Shown one piece after another: positions 54,440 through 64,000 of a stretch of 64,000 nucleotides of DNA (positions are counted from its first letter, which is position 1; the number at the start of each line of letters is the position of its first letter). The position numbers and the translations under genes were made by a program. The DNA is taken from assembly GCA_946902985.2 (NCBI GenBank), contig OX336394.1:274323496-274387495 (forward strand). Direction: 5' to 3'. Origin of the DNA: Meconema thalassinum (Eukaryota; Arthropoda; Insecta; Orthoptera; Tettigoniidae). The notes under the pieces are model-generated. The model saw nothing but the letters and a program-made list of their open reading frames with translations, was not told the DNA's origin and did not search any database.

Positions 54440-57267
54440 TACTGGGAGGGGCAGACAGCAACAGCGAACAAGAAAAACAAGTACAGTAATAAGTAATTGC
54501 GGAAAAGTAGTCTTGTGATCTGACCATTAGTGGTCACGACTCTGAATACCCTGACTCTCCTATCTCTTCCAGGGTAACACTTGGTCACTCTTCCAAAAGG
54601 CCAGACTAGGGGGGGTGAAACATCCCTAACTAAGACCAAGTCTCCCATTTGAATGTCGGGACTGGAAAGAAACCACTTCTGTCTCCCTTGCAAGGAAGTT
54701 AAATATTCAAAGTTCCACCTCTTCCAAAAGGAATTGCGGAGGGCTTCAAGTTTACGCCAAACAATAGGTAAATCAAAATCCCTGAAAGAAATGGGAAGGG
54801 GAGGAGGGGCAGAGAGAGAAGGGCGTGTAAAGAAGCGACCAGGTGTAAGTGGAAGGAGGTTATCAGGGTCATTGGAAAGCGGAGTTAAAAGGCGAGAATT
54901 ATCAACACTTTCAATCACAAAATAACTAGAAGCTGAAGGAAATAAAGCACTAGTAAAGATTGCGATGCAATGCAAAAGGAGAATTAACAAGTTTAAACAA
55001 AGCGTATAGAAACAAGTACATCTATTCAGGACAAGAATATACCAAATAAACAAAGGAACTATGCGAGTAGAAAGCAAGAACGCCATAGGTAACAAACGAG
55101 TAGCCATAAACAATAACCTCAAGTTATAATGAGTATCAAAGGGTTTACTCAGAAAAATACTTAAGTCAGCGAGAAACGTGACATGACAAGTATGAATACA
55201 AAAACACATCGAATGTGACGACGAGAAAAAACCAGTTTGTTCATCAATGAACATTAAGATCGCAAAATATGTAAGCAAATTGCAATACATAAGCGCGTGA
55301 GAAATACGCAACGAAGTTTTGAAACAATGATCGAAGCAGTTATGGAATACGAGCATGAGTAAGTGGAAGACGTAAGCAAGCGCGGCCTTGACCCACAGAG
55401 TACAGCGAGATAACGAATATAAATATCTGAAAAAGTCCTTGACTGGAACAAATTTATTTTGGGAAGTAGGTGAGCGACTTCCGAGATTACGGTAGCGGCT
55501 CGCCAGACAATGGTTGGCAATCAGCCAGAGTTGAGATAAGAGAAACTTGCTTTGAACTGTGTCAAGCGTACAGGAAATAAACAACAACTTGGCCTTCCTC
55601 AGACTTGTATACAAACAAGTCTGAAAAACAAGCGGTTCAAAGTACGCAAACATTTGTTGAATCAGCTGTAACTTAAAGCAGATATTCAGGTTGACCGGCA
55701 TGCAGTCAATCGTAACTTGGACGTGAAAAGGCAATTTAAAGCTATATGAAATAAAGTAAGAAATCAATTTCGCATAATTTTGAGGATCACGAAATCGGAC
55801 AATTTTCAACAAAAAGAAGCTTAATTCTTCCGAGCAAAGAAGACAAGCTGGGACATTGAGACGAAGGTTATGCATAAGAATAGTTATTCTAGATGCTATA
55901 GAATTCAGATTTTCAATCGGTTTCAAAAGCGACTTCCAATTGTGAGGAAGGAGGGAGGAGCCGGCCGTGGCCATCCTTCTACATAGCGAAAGAAGTGAAA
56001 CATAGCGTACAGCGAAGTGATGAAGACTGATAGCCATGGTTTTACACAAGGGGAAGATAGTTTTCGAGGAAGAGTTTAAGCAATTACCTGCTATAAAAAA
56101 TGACATAAGAAGGTAGACGAAGTAACACAAAGCAAGGCGAACTTGAATTGCCATATTATGCGGGAAGAAGGAAAAACCATTTAAACAACTTACAGAGGTA
56201 GCGCAGTTGTTCACGATAAGACATCGTTTCGACAAGTGGTTTTCAAAAATATTGAGATCTGAAACATGAGCGTTCTCTTTTTCAGAAATGGGATTTATGT
56301 CAGCTGTAACGAAATGACATTGCGCTTTGGTTTGAACACTGGGATGCTGAATTTCACCAGTAATAACCCAACCAAAATCGGTGTCTCTGGCGACCACGGT
56401 TGAGGATAACTTGCGTGTTCGTTTGCGAAGGCACTTCCAAAAAACATTGGCACTGAAAAGTACATCAATGGGACCTTGAGCATTAAACTGAGGATCAGCT
56501 GACCTTAAGTGCGAGGGAATCTTTAATCCGGAGGTATTAATAGAGTGACTTGGAGTGTCCTTGCCAATACTGGTAAGAATGAGACAGTTTAAATTAAGAT
56601 TGGTGTTTCTTTGGCAAACGTCTCTGATTTTCAATTTTGAAGACTGCAAAACTTGAGTTTTCAAATTGTCAATGCCGGTCACATTGATAGAAGTAGGCGA
56701 TGACGAAAGACCTAGTTTTTTAATCAACGATTGCGAAACAAAGTTATGAGTTGAAGCGGAATCGAGAAGACCACGAGTTCTAAACCAATTTCCAAATTTA
56801 TCTTGGATTTCGAATTGTACAGTGGTCAAAAGGGTTTGCGCACTGTGAGAAGGTTCGGCATTAGAAATGCAGGAAGAAGCATTAGTTTGTTCGGAGCTGC
56901 TCTGCATGGAGCTTGAAGAGGCGGGTGCTGATGACCTCGATTTATCGTGAACGTGCAATAAAGAATGATGCGGTTTTTTACAATGGAAACAGAGATTTGA
57001 TGACGTACAGTTCGAAGAAGAATGCTTAGGTGATAAGCAGTTGAAACAATGTTTGCTATTCAAGACAAACTTCCTTCGATCTTCGACAGACAATTCTTTA
57101 AAGGATTTGCACAAATACAATGTGTGAAGCTTTTTACAGAGCGTGCATTTTAACGATTTGTTAAGCGGCCTGATATGTTCTCTTGAATTATTGAAAGAAG
57201 AACGGGTTTGCTTGTTTTCGACAGATGGAGGCTGATGACCCTTTGAAGAAGCAAGTTGTTTTTTCAA
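54427..57267 (-). CDS. BEL2 zinc knuckle-protease-hydrophobic segment-DUF5641 protein
   Basis: 946 uninterrupted codons. The N-terminus has knuckles (CTLCKKLHTLYLC; HCFNCLSPKHSSSNC; CFHCKKPHHSLLH) and an aspartic-protease-like domain (RGLLDSASTHNFVSQSLIKK; GPIDVLFSANVFW; FGWVITGE), about codons 1-340. Codons ~345-770 are hydrophobic and Cys-rich, with several membrane-like stretches such as MAIQVRLALCYFVYLLMSFF, and contain no RT or integrase motif. The end (FWKRWNFEYLTSLQGRQKWF; WPFGRVTKCYPGRDRRVRVF) is the DUF5641 tail normally after integrase. It stops just inside the 3' LTR. Confidence 0.85.
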   Translation of the reverse strand: MKKQLASSKGHQPPSVENKQTRSSFNNSREHIRPLNKSLKCTLCKKLHTLYLCKSFKELSVEDRRKFVLNSKHCFNCLSPKHSSSNCTSSNLCFHCKKPHHSLLHVHDKSRSSAPASSSSMQSSSEQTNASSCISNAEPSHSAQTLLTTVQFEIQDKFGNWFRTRGLLDSASTHNFVSQSLIKKLGLSSSPTSINVTGIDNLKTQVLQSSKLKIRDVCQRNTNLNLNCLILTSIGKDTPSHSINTSGLKIPSHLRSADPQFNAQGPIDVLFSANVFWKCLRKRTRKLSSTVVARDTDFGWVITGEIQHPSVQTKAQCHFVTADINPISEKENAHVSDLNIFENHLSKRCLIVNNCATSVSCLNGFSFFPHNMAIQVRLALCYFVYLLMSFFIAGNCLNSSSKTIFPLCKTMAISLHHFAVRYVSLLSLCRRMATAGSSLLPHNWKSLLKPIENLNSIASRITILMHNLRLNVPACLLCSEELSFFLLKIVRFRDPQNYAKLISYFISYSFKLPFHVQVTIDCMPVNLNICFKLQLIQQMFAYFEPLVFQTCLYTSLRKAKLLFISCTLDTVQSKFLLSQLWLIANHCLASRYRNLGSRSPTSQNKFVPVKDFFRYLYSLSRCTLWVKAALAYVFHLLMLVFHNCFDHCFKTSLRISHALMYCNLLTYFAILMFIDEQTGFFSSSHSMCFCIHTCHVTFLADLSIFLSKPFDTHYNLRLLFMATRLLPMAFLLSTRIVPLFIWYILVLNRCTCFYTLCLNLLILLLHCIAIFTSALFPSASSYFVIESVDNSRLLTPLSNDPDNLLPLTPGRFFTRPSLSAPPPLPISFRDFDLPIVWRKLEALRNSFWKRWNFEYLTSLQGRQKWFLSSPDIQMGDLVLVRDVSPPLVWPFGRVTKCYPGRDRRVRVFRVVTTNGQITRLLFRNYLLLYLFFLFAVAVCPSQYGAF

Positions 57268-58201
57268 AAATTTGACACTGAGGATTCGTTTCGACTTTTT
57301 CGCACTGAAATGCGAGTGCTGTAAGGAATTGACATCGACTGTTGAGAAACGAGATAAGGTGTTCGAACGAATGCTCCTTGTTGCAGGCGAGTTCGATCTC
57401 CCAGGCCTTCAGTGTCGAAAAATCGAATCTTGATGTAGCTAGGTGAATAAGTATGGTGTCCCATGTTTGGACAGGCTGTTTTAGTTGGTATAACGCTCTG
57501 ACATTTAACTGCATAGAATCTAAGAGGTCTCTTAAAGATGTGACGTCATTAGGTTTGACGGCAGGTAAGTTGAACAAACAACGGATGTGTCGAGCGACAC
57601 TCAAACGTAAATTGCCATATCTCTCTTTAAGGAGATTAAAGGCGATGTGGTAGTTGTCTGCGCTTAAAGGCAGTGACTCCACTAAGGCTAAGGCCTCACA
57701 TTCCAAAGAAGTGCGGAGGAAGTAAAATTTATGTATGTCGGAAATTTCAGTATTTTCATGAATTAAAGAGCAGTAAAGTTCGTAAAAAGAATACCATTCA
57801 CCTTCCTTGCCTGAGAAGTGCGGTAGGCTTATCTTGGGAAGTAACGGTTTCGGGTTGTTCTTGTGAACTGAAGCGGGTGCGAACTGGGCCGGATTGATGA
57901 CCCTAGTGTCCGGTTCTGAGATATTGCGGATCAGTTGGTGGGCCTTTGCAATCCCTTCAAAGTACAAGGGTTCGACCTCGTCCCGATCCGATTGAAGTTC
58001 TGGGCAAGCGGATTCAATCTCGGTTTGAATTTGGTCATAATAATCATATGACCGTTCGTACAACTTAAGGCGATGAGTCAAGATGTCTAAATCACACTCG
58101 GCGGGATTTAATTTGCTGATGAAATTTCGGAATCTAGTGAGTTGCCCTTTATAGGAAGAACGTCTGGCAATGAGAGTTTCATCTTTTTCAGTAGGAGCCA
58201 T
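57188..58201 (-). CDS. BEL2 gag
   Basis: 337 intact codons starting MAPTEKDETLIARRSSYKGQ. It contains the DUF1759-type gag core: LPKISLPHFSGKEGEWYSFY, LRTSLECEALALVESLPLSA, LLKERYGNLRLSVARHIRCL. It would form the particle that packages RNA. The last 80 bp overlap the protease frame in another phase, so gag and protease are joined by frameshifting or made separately. The absence of lesions agrees with the youth of the insertion. Confidence 0.9.
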   Translation of the reverse strand: MAPTEKDETLIARRSSYKGQLTRFRNFISKLNPAECDLDILTHRLKLYERSYDYYDQIQTEIESACPELQSDRDEVEPLYFEGIAKAHQLIRNISEPDTRVINPAQFAPASVHKNNPKPLLPKISLPHFSGKEGEWYSFYELYCSLIHENTEISDIHKFYFLRTSLECEALALVESLPLSADNYHIAFNLLKERYGNLRLSVARHIRCLFNLPAVKPNDVTSLRDLLDSMQLNVRALYQLKQPVQTWDTILIHLATSRFDFSTLKAWEIELACNKEHSFEHLISFLNSRCQFLTALAFQCEKVETNPQCQIFEKTTCFFKGSSASICRKQANPFFFQ

Positions 58202-59079
58202 ATTAAAAAAGGTAGATGAAAATGTAACTCACGAAACTGTGGAACCTTGGAGATGCTGTCAAGCTGGCAGCAGCAAATGGGTATAAAGAACAGGACACGC
58301 CAAAGGAGACAGGAGCGGCCTCTTTCCCGTTCACAGGCTTTGCACGACGTAGGTATAGCTGAAAAATCCAAAGCAGATGTTAATACTTTGCAAAGTATTG
58401 TCAAATGACACTTGACAAACAATGGACATAGCAAATGGACTCTCCCGGGTTTCTGGTACCAATTTTTGGGTAGATTATTGGCTGAGGAATAACCCACCCA
58501 CCAAGGGAAGATGATTGAGAGAAGGAAGTAGATTTGGGATTGGAAAAGAAGGATAGAAAAATAGGAGGAGAGTCCCACAAAATTAATAAGTTGAGCTTTA
58601 AATACCCTTAGAAGCGGTTGCCACCGCAAATCTGTGCTCGGATACCCAAAATGAGTAAGGACTTGGTCTAGGCTGACGAGAAACACAGATAGAACTTGGG
58701 CGGTTTGCAAGAGAGTGGCTTTCGTATAATCCCTCTCAAGCATATATAAAACTACTATGGGGAAAAGTGATGGTCTGGCAAGACTGAGAGGAACAAATTT
58801 ACTGTATGTCTTCTCAAAGAAATCGGGTTTTTCAAAATAATTCGAAGAATGCCAATGATTTAACTCAGGTTTGGTATTTTCAATTTCCAAAATTATGGAG
58901 TTCCTGTAAGGGCGACCAAGTGTCTCTAAGAAGGAAAATGATAAAGGATTATGCCTTATGGAGTAATCTTGGTAAATGAACCAATGGTTGCATTGAAAAA
59001 TGGCTAAGCTTTTACTCAGCGAGGAGCCGGCTAAAAGTTTAGACAAAAAGAAACACTTATCTTCTAGAAAACTGACCAT
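58108..59079 (-). CDS. Open frame running from the BEL2 5' LTR through the PBS into gag
   Basis: 323 codons without a stop: ~204 inside the LTR, the rest in the leader, overlapping the gag start by 94 bp in another phase. The same LTR part is open in the left LTR (51,612-52,232). The product is hydrophobic (SLARPSLFPIVVLYMLERDY; SYFSILLFQSQIYFLLSIIF) and similar in style to the central segment of the 946-codon frame. No domain is recognised. It may be a real LTR-encoded protein or a fossil one. Confidence 0.4.
   Translation of the reverse strand: MVSFLEDKCFFLSKLLAGSSLSKSLAIFQCNHWFIYQDYSIRHNPLSFSFLETLGRPYRNSIILEIENTKPELNHWHSSNYFEKPDFFEKTYSKFVPLSLARPSLFPIVVLYMLERDYTKATLLQTAQVLSVFLVSLDQVLTHFGYPSTDLRWQPLLRVFKAQLINFVGLSSYFSILLFQSQIYFLLSIIFPWWVGYSSANNLPKNWYQKPGRVHLLCPLFVKCHLTILCKVLTSALDFSAIPTSCKACERERGRSCLLWRVLFFIPICCCQLDSISKVPQFRELHFHLPFLIWLLLKKMKLSLPDVLPIKGNSLDSEISSAN
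58442..58461 (-). promoter_or_regulatory. BEL2 primer-binding site
   Basis: Sense strand TGGTACCAGAAACCCGGGAG, five bases (AAAAT) after the 5' LTR. The first nine to ten bases complement a tRNA ending CTGGTACCA, as in some leucine tRNAs. The remaining bases do not fit that tRNA from memory, so the primer is not assigned. Confidence 0.7.
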
Positions 59080-61283
59080 AAGTTTTCGGAGAGGATCTCC
59101 ACAAGCAGGTAGCTGGCTTAGCGAGCTTTACTTGCCTTACTGGCCAATTAGAATTAGCTATTAAAGCTAAAAAGAACTTTAGTGAGGTGAAAATCAAGAG
59201 TTCTTGCTCAAATGCAACAAATGGTGAAAGCCCTATTAAAGATTTTAATGTCATTGAGTGAGGAGAGTCAAGGAAGACAGGACTTTTCCTAAACTTTGTA
59301 TTCGCAAATGAAAAAGCGACGGGAAACGATTCATTTATTTTACAATTAGAAGAAGTTTAAGAAAATTAACAATTATGCAATATGATTTTGACAAACATAG
59401 TTCATTTGAACTTTTTAACAAATAGGGTCGCAGACCTCTCAACATTAAACGGTTGCTCCAGGCAATTGACAATTTACAAGGTTTCAAACCTTACATGTTT
59501 CTAAAATCTTTATAAGATTTAAACAAATAAACAATGAAGTAATTAAAGTTGGAAAGTGAGTTGTAGTACAAAGAGTGTACCTTAAGAAATTCTTGAGAGA
59601 ATGTTCTAGAGAAAATGACAACTTCGAATGTAACAATAATAAAACCATGAAAAATAGGATAGAAGTTCCTACAACTTCTTATATTTATACAGAATTATTA
59701 TATGAGAATTATACAAAAGAGGGCAGGTCACTTACTGTGAAACCTGAAGAAAGTGAAAAGGAAAGTTCTGGACTTCCCAAGCTTGAGCAGGAATCACTCG
59801 CCAAATGGGACAGTTTCCATTTCGTGAAACCTGAACATGACTCGCTAAAGAGTTTAAAGAAATGTTTTCCCTGATTATAGGAAATGAACAAAGTGATTTA
59901 AAACTTGTATCACACAAGCAATTATGCAGAATTTAATTAATGTTAAACTAGCAAAGTTGGAAGGGCACTTCGTGAGTGACGCCTTATAGAAAGTTACAAT
60001 TTGATAGATAATGGTTGTTAGTAGAAGGTTGAGGAAAGATCATTGGGATATAGGATCAATGTTCATGGCCGTGTTTAATATAACCGGACGATCGCGACGC
60101 GGTAGAAACGTGGAGCAAGCACTGATTATCACTATAGTCTGTAAAGATTGATGCAAAGTTCACTATAGAAACACTGAAGTTCATGAAAAAGAAAGTTATT
60201 GCAATTATGAAAAGAACTGATTGCACTATATAGGTGAGAGTCTATTTCTTGAAAAAGTTGTGATTTACAATTAAATGCGCCATAGAATGTTCCAGAGGTT
60301 CCAGCGGTGGAAGAAAGTTAGCTATTACAAAAATTTGTAAGGAAAATTCCTCATTTTAAATATCATTGTCCCAAGTGAGCGAAAAACACTTGACGGCAAG
60401 ACTCGCAGATAGAGTACAAGATCTCGAAGGTTCCAGAACGACCTTAGCAGAAAAATGGGGTTGAGAAAATCCAACGGAGGAACTGGCTTTATAATTATAG
60501 ACAGCGGGTATTAGATAATATCCCACGTAGCGAGAGTATTTCTCTTTGAATAGCTTAAGAAAAGCTCTTTTTTAGTAAGGTTGGCTCATACAAGTAAAAG
60601 CTCAACATGGCAAATCCCACGAAGAATGAGTTTTGCCCCAAAGTAAATAATTTCACACTGTCTATAAATTATAATTAAAAGCACGTGGAAGTTAAAACCG
60701 TGAAGATGAGGTTAAAACTTTTAAAAAGGTACTTATCTTGATTTCATGTTGAAGTCGAAGTTTTCGATGATGATTACTTAGCCAACATGGCGTAGAAGAG
60801 GGTGTGCCTCTTGGTTTGAGGAGGCTAGCTCGAGCGCTCCGCATCAGTTGACTGATCGAGTCAACTGCAGACTGAGAAGTGAGAGCTGCTCAACGGAGCA
60901 CGGAGGGACCAAGAAAGGGGGAAAGAGAGTGGGGGGTAGGAGACAAAAGGAGAACATATAAACATTGCCAACTTTAAAGAAAAAAATAATCTTCTCTTGC
61001 TGAGCTGGTCTTCAAAGAGTTGACAACAGTATCTGGTAGCCAAATGGATATGGAATTCCTCTTGCGCGAGGAAGAGTTGAAGAGCTTCAGAGATTCGTTG
61101 TTATATGACGCTAGGTGGGTCACAGAATATATATCTGGAACAAACTCATACAAAATATAAGAGATTTGCCCATAAAGGAGAAAACAAATGATCACTGTTG
61201 GTGTTTGACAAAAAGGAAGGAAAGAACGTGCAAAAGCATTCAAAATTATAATCTCAGGTACCGTGTATTCCAAGAATGCACCA
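58467..61283 (-). repeat. BEL2 5' LTR (right copy)
   Basis: 2,817 bp, nearly identical to the left copy. Differences seen include GAAGAGTG/GAAAAGTG, AAATTGGG/AAATCGGG, AGGATTTT/AGGACTTT, a short deletion near 60,197, one A fewer near 60,985 and TCCTAG/TCCAAG at the end. This implies recent insertion. Confidence 0.93.
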
Positions 61284-61288
61284 ATGGT

Positions 61289-62024
61289 ATCGATTTATTT
61301 TTGTTGCAGATAAACAACTAATTTGTGAATAAAACAATAAAGCAGCTGCGGAGACCTGTTTCAAAAAAAATATTCAATTGCATATTCTTTACATATTCTT
61401 TATGACGTACGCTAAAATGAATGAACGTTATTTATTTAATGGTAATCCATGAACTTATGTCAATGTATTTATTGTTGTTGCTGAATCAAATCGTGTGTCA
61501 ACACACAAGCATCAGTAGCAGATCAACCACTAAGCTACGATCCTGATATTGAAAAGGTACGTTATGAAGATATTTTTTATTTGTGCAAATTACCTTACTA
61601 TTCCCGAGTGAATGACTTATTGTTTGTGTGAGCACATGATTAACCCTGTTGCACTCTTAAACGTTTTGTGTTTTTTATCATGTGCTATATCTGTATGAAT
61701 GAATGAATGAACAAACGAAGGAATGACCAAACGAATGAATGAATGAACGCATATGTTTACTCAATATATAATCATAACTAATAAAGGGTTGTATTTCTCT
61801 GCTTTTCAGATATATTTTTTGAAAGAAAGAAACAAGCATCACCACGTTGTGACTGACTGACTGTTTGAGCTCGCAGAGTTGGAGAACAACAACAGTTTGC
61901 TGCGTCTCGTGTCTGGGCGCCGGTGTGAGTGTGTGTGAGTGTGTTAGCAGACATCTGTATTCGCTGTTTTTGGATTACCCTATTTATAAGGTGAATTAAC
62001 ATTCCATTTATTGTATTTTTAATT
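61289..62024. other. Non-coding leader upstream of the Polinton 2 polB unit
   Basis: No gene. It contains (GAAT)n-like repeats at 61,694-61,750 and TGTGAGTGTGTGTGAGTGTG at about 61,925. By analogy with Polinton 1 it should contain the promoter for the small ORF and polB. Confidence 0.4.
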
Positions 62025-62276
62025 ATGTCTTTGACCATTTATAAAGAATTAGTATGGCAACCATTAGCCAAATGTTTTAAAAGTAGAATATGTTCCGGCC
62101 GAATTTATAATGTTAATAACCATCTGTCCCCTAAAGAATTTGTGGAATCATGTTTTCCCATTTTTATGAATGAAAGCAAGCAAGGCTTAAGCTTACAGCA
62201 GATATTAAAAATACATTTTGAACTACTATGTGAATTTATCTTGATGAAAAATAATGTTGAAGAGAAACACACGTAG
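62025..62276 (+). CDS. Conserved small ORF next to polB (Polinton 2)
   Basis: 83 codons, MSLTIYKELVWQPLAKCFKS onward, intact. Homologue of 23,823-24,056 in Polinton 1: identical spacing of W-x-PL, CFKSR-x-CSGR, PKEF-ESCF and EL-C-FI. It precedes polB on the same strand by 15-45 bp, as in Polinton 1. Function unknown. Confidence 0.75.
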   Translation: MSLTIYKELVWQPLAKCFKSRICSGRIYNVNNHLSPKEFVESCFPIFMNESKQGLSLQQILKIHFELLCEFILMKNNVEEKHT

Positions 62277-62290
62277 AACGTTTGTACAAA

Positions 62291-63580
62291 ATGGATAAAT
62301 TACTGATCCAATAATTTAGAAATGTGGTATCAGGAAACAGCTATTGATGGACTTATCAGTAAATTTGATAAGTTGCAAGACGGACCGAGTGGCTTGGCAC
62401 TCAATAGCATTGCGTATTTGCAAATCAATATTTTTAAATACAATCCATCAAATGCAGGAAGTAGCTATATTCCCACACCGAGCTTTATCGCTTCGAGAAA
62501 GGCAGTGATTAACATACTGAATAAAGACGATCATTGTTTTTTTGTGGAGTGTAGCTAGTTGTCTGCAACCCTGTGAAAATCATCAAAATGCTGGTAGACC
62601 AGGGACGTACAAAGCTATGTTTAACCACTTAAAGAAAACTCTCAATCTGGAGCGTGTTTCATTTCCTATGCCTCTAGATAAAATTCATTTATTTGAGAAA
62701 GGTAAACCAAATTTCTCCTTCATGGTATATGGCATTGAGGGATCAAATATTGTCGGCCCCTTGTATGCCACTAAAGAGTCAAAACAATATCACATTCACT
62801 TACTTCTTTGTCTCATGGGGGTAAAAATCATTATTGCTGGGTAAAGAATTTGAGTAGATTGGTAAGCAGACAAGCGTCTAACTATGATGGTAAGAAACAC
62901 ATTTGCGAGCGCTGCCTTCAGTATTTTACAACTGCTGAACTTTTGGAACGACATACGGGGGACTGCGAAGGGCAGCCGGATGTAAAGCTTGTCTTGTCCA
63001 AAGGGAATGACACAGTCTTGAAATTTAAGGCCACTGATAAACAAGACATGCTACCACTTAGTGTTTACGCTGATTTTGAGGCCCTCACTGTTCCCCTTCA
63101 GGGGTGTGAACCAAGCCCTTATACCTATCCAGTGCAGAAACATGAACCTTTTGCTGTTGGCTATTATGTTGTCTGTCGCTATTATAAATCCCAATGTGAG
63201 TATGTAAGTCACAAAGGCCCCGATTGTGCGCGGTGGTTTGTTGATCAAATGGAGGCTTTAGCGTACAAGATTGAAAAACTTTTGGAAACCCTGTACCTAT
63301 TCAGATGAATGACGTACAGCAAAAAGAATATGATCAAGCCACCACCTGCCACATATGTGAAAAGCCTATTTTAGGCGGAGAAAAATTAAGAGATCACTGC
63401 CACAGGACAGGGCATTTTAGAGGTGCCGCCCATAGCGAATGCAATTTGAAGTACTCTACACCTCACTTCCTCCCTGTCTTCCTACACAATTTCTCTCGCT
63501 ATGACCTTCACTTCATTGTTAAAGAATTTGCTCATGTCGATAAGAGAAAATTCACCATTTTGGCTACGAACCATGAGAGC

Positions 63581-63615
<35 letters not shown>

Positions 63616-64000
63616 TCATGGAGAAAAAGAAAGGATGAGCATTCACTTTCTCGACTCATTCAAGTTTATGTCTAGTTCGCTAGATAGTCTTGTGATAGGG
63701 CTAAGCGAGGATGAGTTGAAACATACCCAATCCCACTTTACCAATGCAGAACAATTTAAATTGTGTGTTCGCAAAGGTGAATTTCCTTATGATTACGTGG
63801 AAAGTTGGGACGTGCTAGAGGAAAAGTCTTTGCCTCCTCGAGAAAAATTCTTTTCTCAGTTAACTCAAAGCACTATTACTGAAGAACAATATGACCACGC
63901 ATGCCATGTTTGGCGCACGTTTGGCATAGAAACCATGGGCCAGTATGCTATGCACTACTTAAAATTAGACGTGTTGTTGTTGACAGACGTATTTGAGACG
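62291..64000 (+). pseudogene. DNA polymerase B of Polinton 2, frameshifted, runs off the window
   Basis: Frames 62,322-62,558, 62,542-62,844, 62,808-63,308 and 63,305-64,000 succeed each other. The shift near 62,540 falls in a seven-T run. Homology to the Polinton 1 enzyme is clear throughout: SGLALNSIAYLQINIFKYNP, CERCLQYFTTAELLERHTGDC, CHICEKPILGGEKLRDHCHR and the exonuclease YLKLDVLLLTDVFE at the edge. The last frame is open to base 64,000. It contains an in-frame ACTT microsatellite (63,582-63,616). Motifs A-C lie beyond the window. Confidence 0.9.
63582..63616 (+). repeat. (ACTT)n microsatellite within polB
   Basis: About eight ACTT units, translating as repeating YLLT in the polB frame. 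They sit where Polinton 1 has FAALTWRLRD, between the CxxC region and LDSFKFM. Confidence 0.9.

Larger units (their letters stand above)
51615..61288 (-). mobile_element. BEL/Pao LTR retrotransposon 2, non-autonomous, young
   Basis: The element is 51,620-61,283 (9.66 kb), flanked by the perfect 5-bp duplication ATGGT (51,615-51,619 and 61,284-61,288). The sense strand is minus. It has very long LTRs of 2,820 and 2,817 bp differing at only about six sites, gag, a protease frame and an integrase C-terminal tail. The RT, RNase H and integrase core are absent, replaced by an open hydrophobic segment. It must rely on enzymes from another element. It is inserted between the Polinton 2 terminal repeat and its polB. 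Confidence 0.92.

Overview
The window looks like a repeat-dense stretch of an arthropod nuclear genome, most likely an insect. Evidence: AT-rich non-coding DNA, several non-LTR (LINE) remnants, two BEL/Pao LTR retrotransposons, a tRNA-derived SINE, satellite-bearing Helentron-like elements and two Polinton/Maverick DNA transposons. I see only one plausible host-gene fragment: a 46-codon first exon on the minus strand at 513-650. A decayed THAP-domain remnant lies near 40.4 kb. I cannot name the species.

Layout. 0.5-5 kb: host exon, then LINE fragments (RNase H-bearing copy A on +, an RTE-like 3' end on -, copy B on -). 5.0-6.5 kb: non-coding element 1, with an 11-bp terminal inverted repeat, a terminal hairpin and a ~291-bp tandem repeat. 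6.8-7.16 kb: tRNA-derived SINE with a perfect 12-bp target-site duplication. 9,174-26,288: complete Polinton 1, 17,103 bp, bounded by a 6-bp duplication (TCCATC) and ~1.6-kb terminal inverted repeats. 27.4-28.2 kb: GT-rich element with a ~100-bp minisatellite. 29.0-39.9 kb: a Jockey-like fragment, then a LINE with a PHD-finger ORF1 and EN-RT ORF2, split by BEL1 (33,659-39,576). 41.6-43.7 kb: non-coding element 2, sister to element 1, carrying a 293-bp array. 44.7-47.9 kb: Jockey-like RT fragment and LINE copy C. 47.95-64 kb: a second, divergent Polinton (terminal-repeat remnant, later a small ORF and DNA polymerase B running off the right edge), interrupted by the young non-autonomous BEL2 (51,620-61,283, 5-bp duplication ATGGT, near-identical 2.8-kb LTRs).

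Polinton 1 carries the full virus-like set: integrase with chromodomain, a DUF8207-like protein, packaging ATPase, adenain-type protease fused to a hydrophobic minor-capsid-like segment, penton-like minor capsid, double-jelly-roll major capsid, protein-primed DNA polymerase B and a conserved small ORF next to the polymerase. Accessory genes are a BIR/IAP-like gene, a parvovirus-type phospholipase A2, a VDxQGF-type putative nuclease and a TKxYVD-repeat protein. Most genes have only one or two lesions, so the copy decayed recently.

Most notable: the BIR gene carried by Polinton 1; BEL2, whose RT-RNase H-integrase core is replaced by ~430 uninterrupted hydrophobic codons; the co-varying termini of the two satellite-bearing elements; and a small ORF conserved beside DNA polymerase B in both Polintons. 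All assignments come from reading the sequence; no database search was run.
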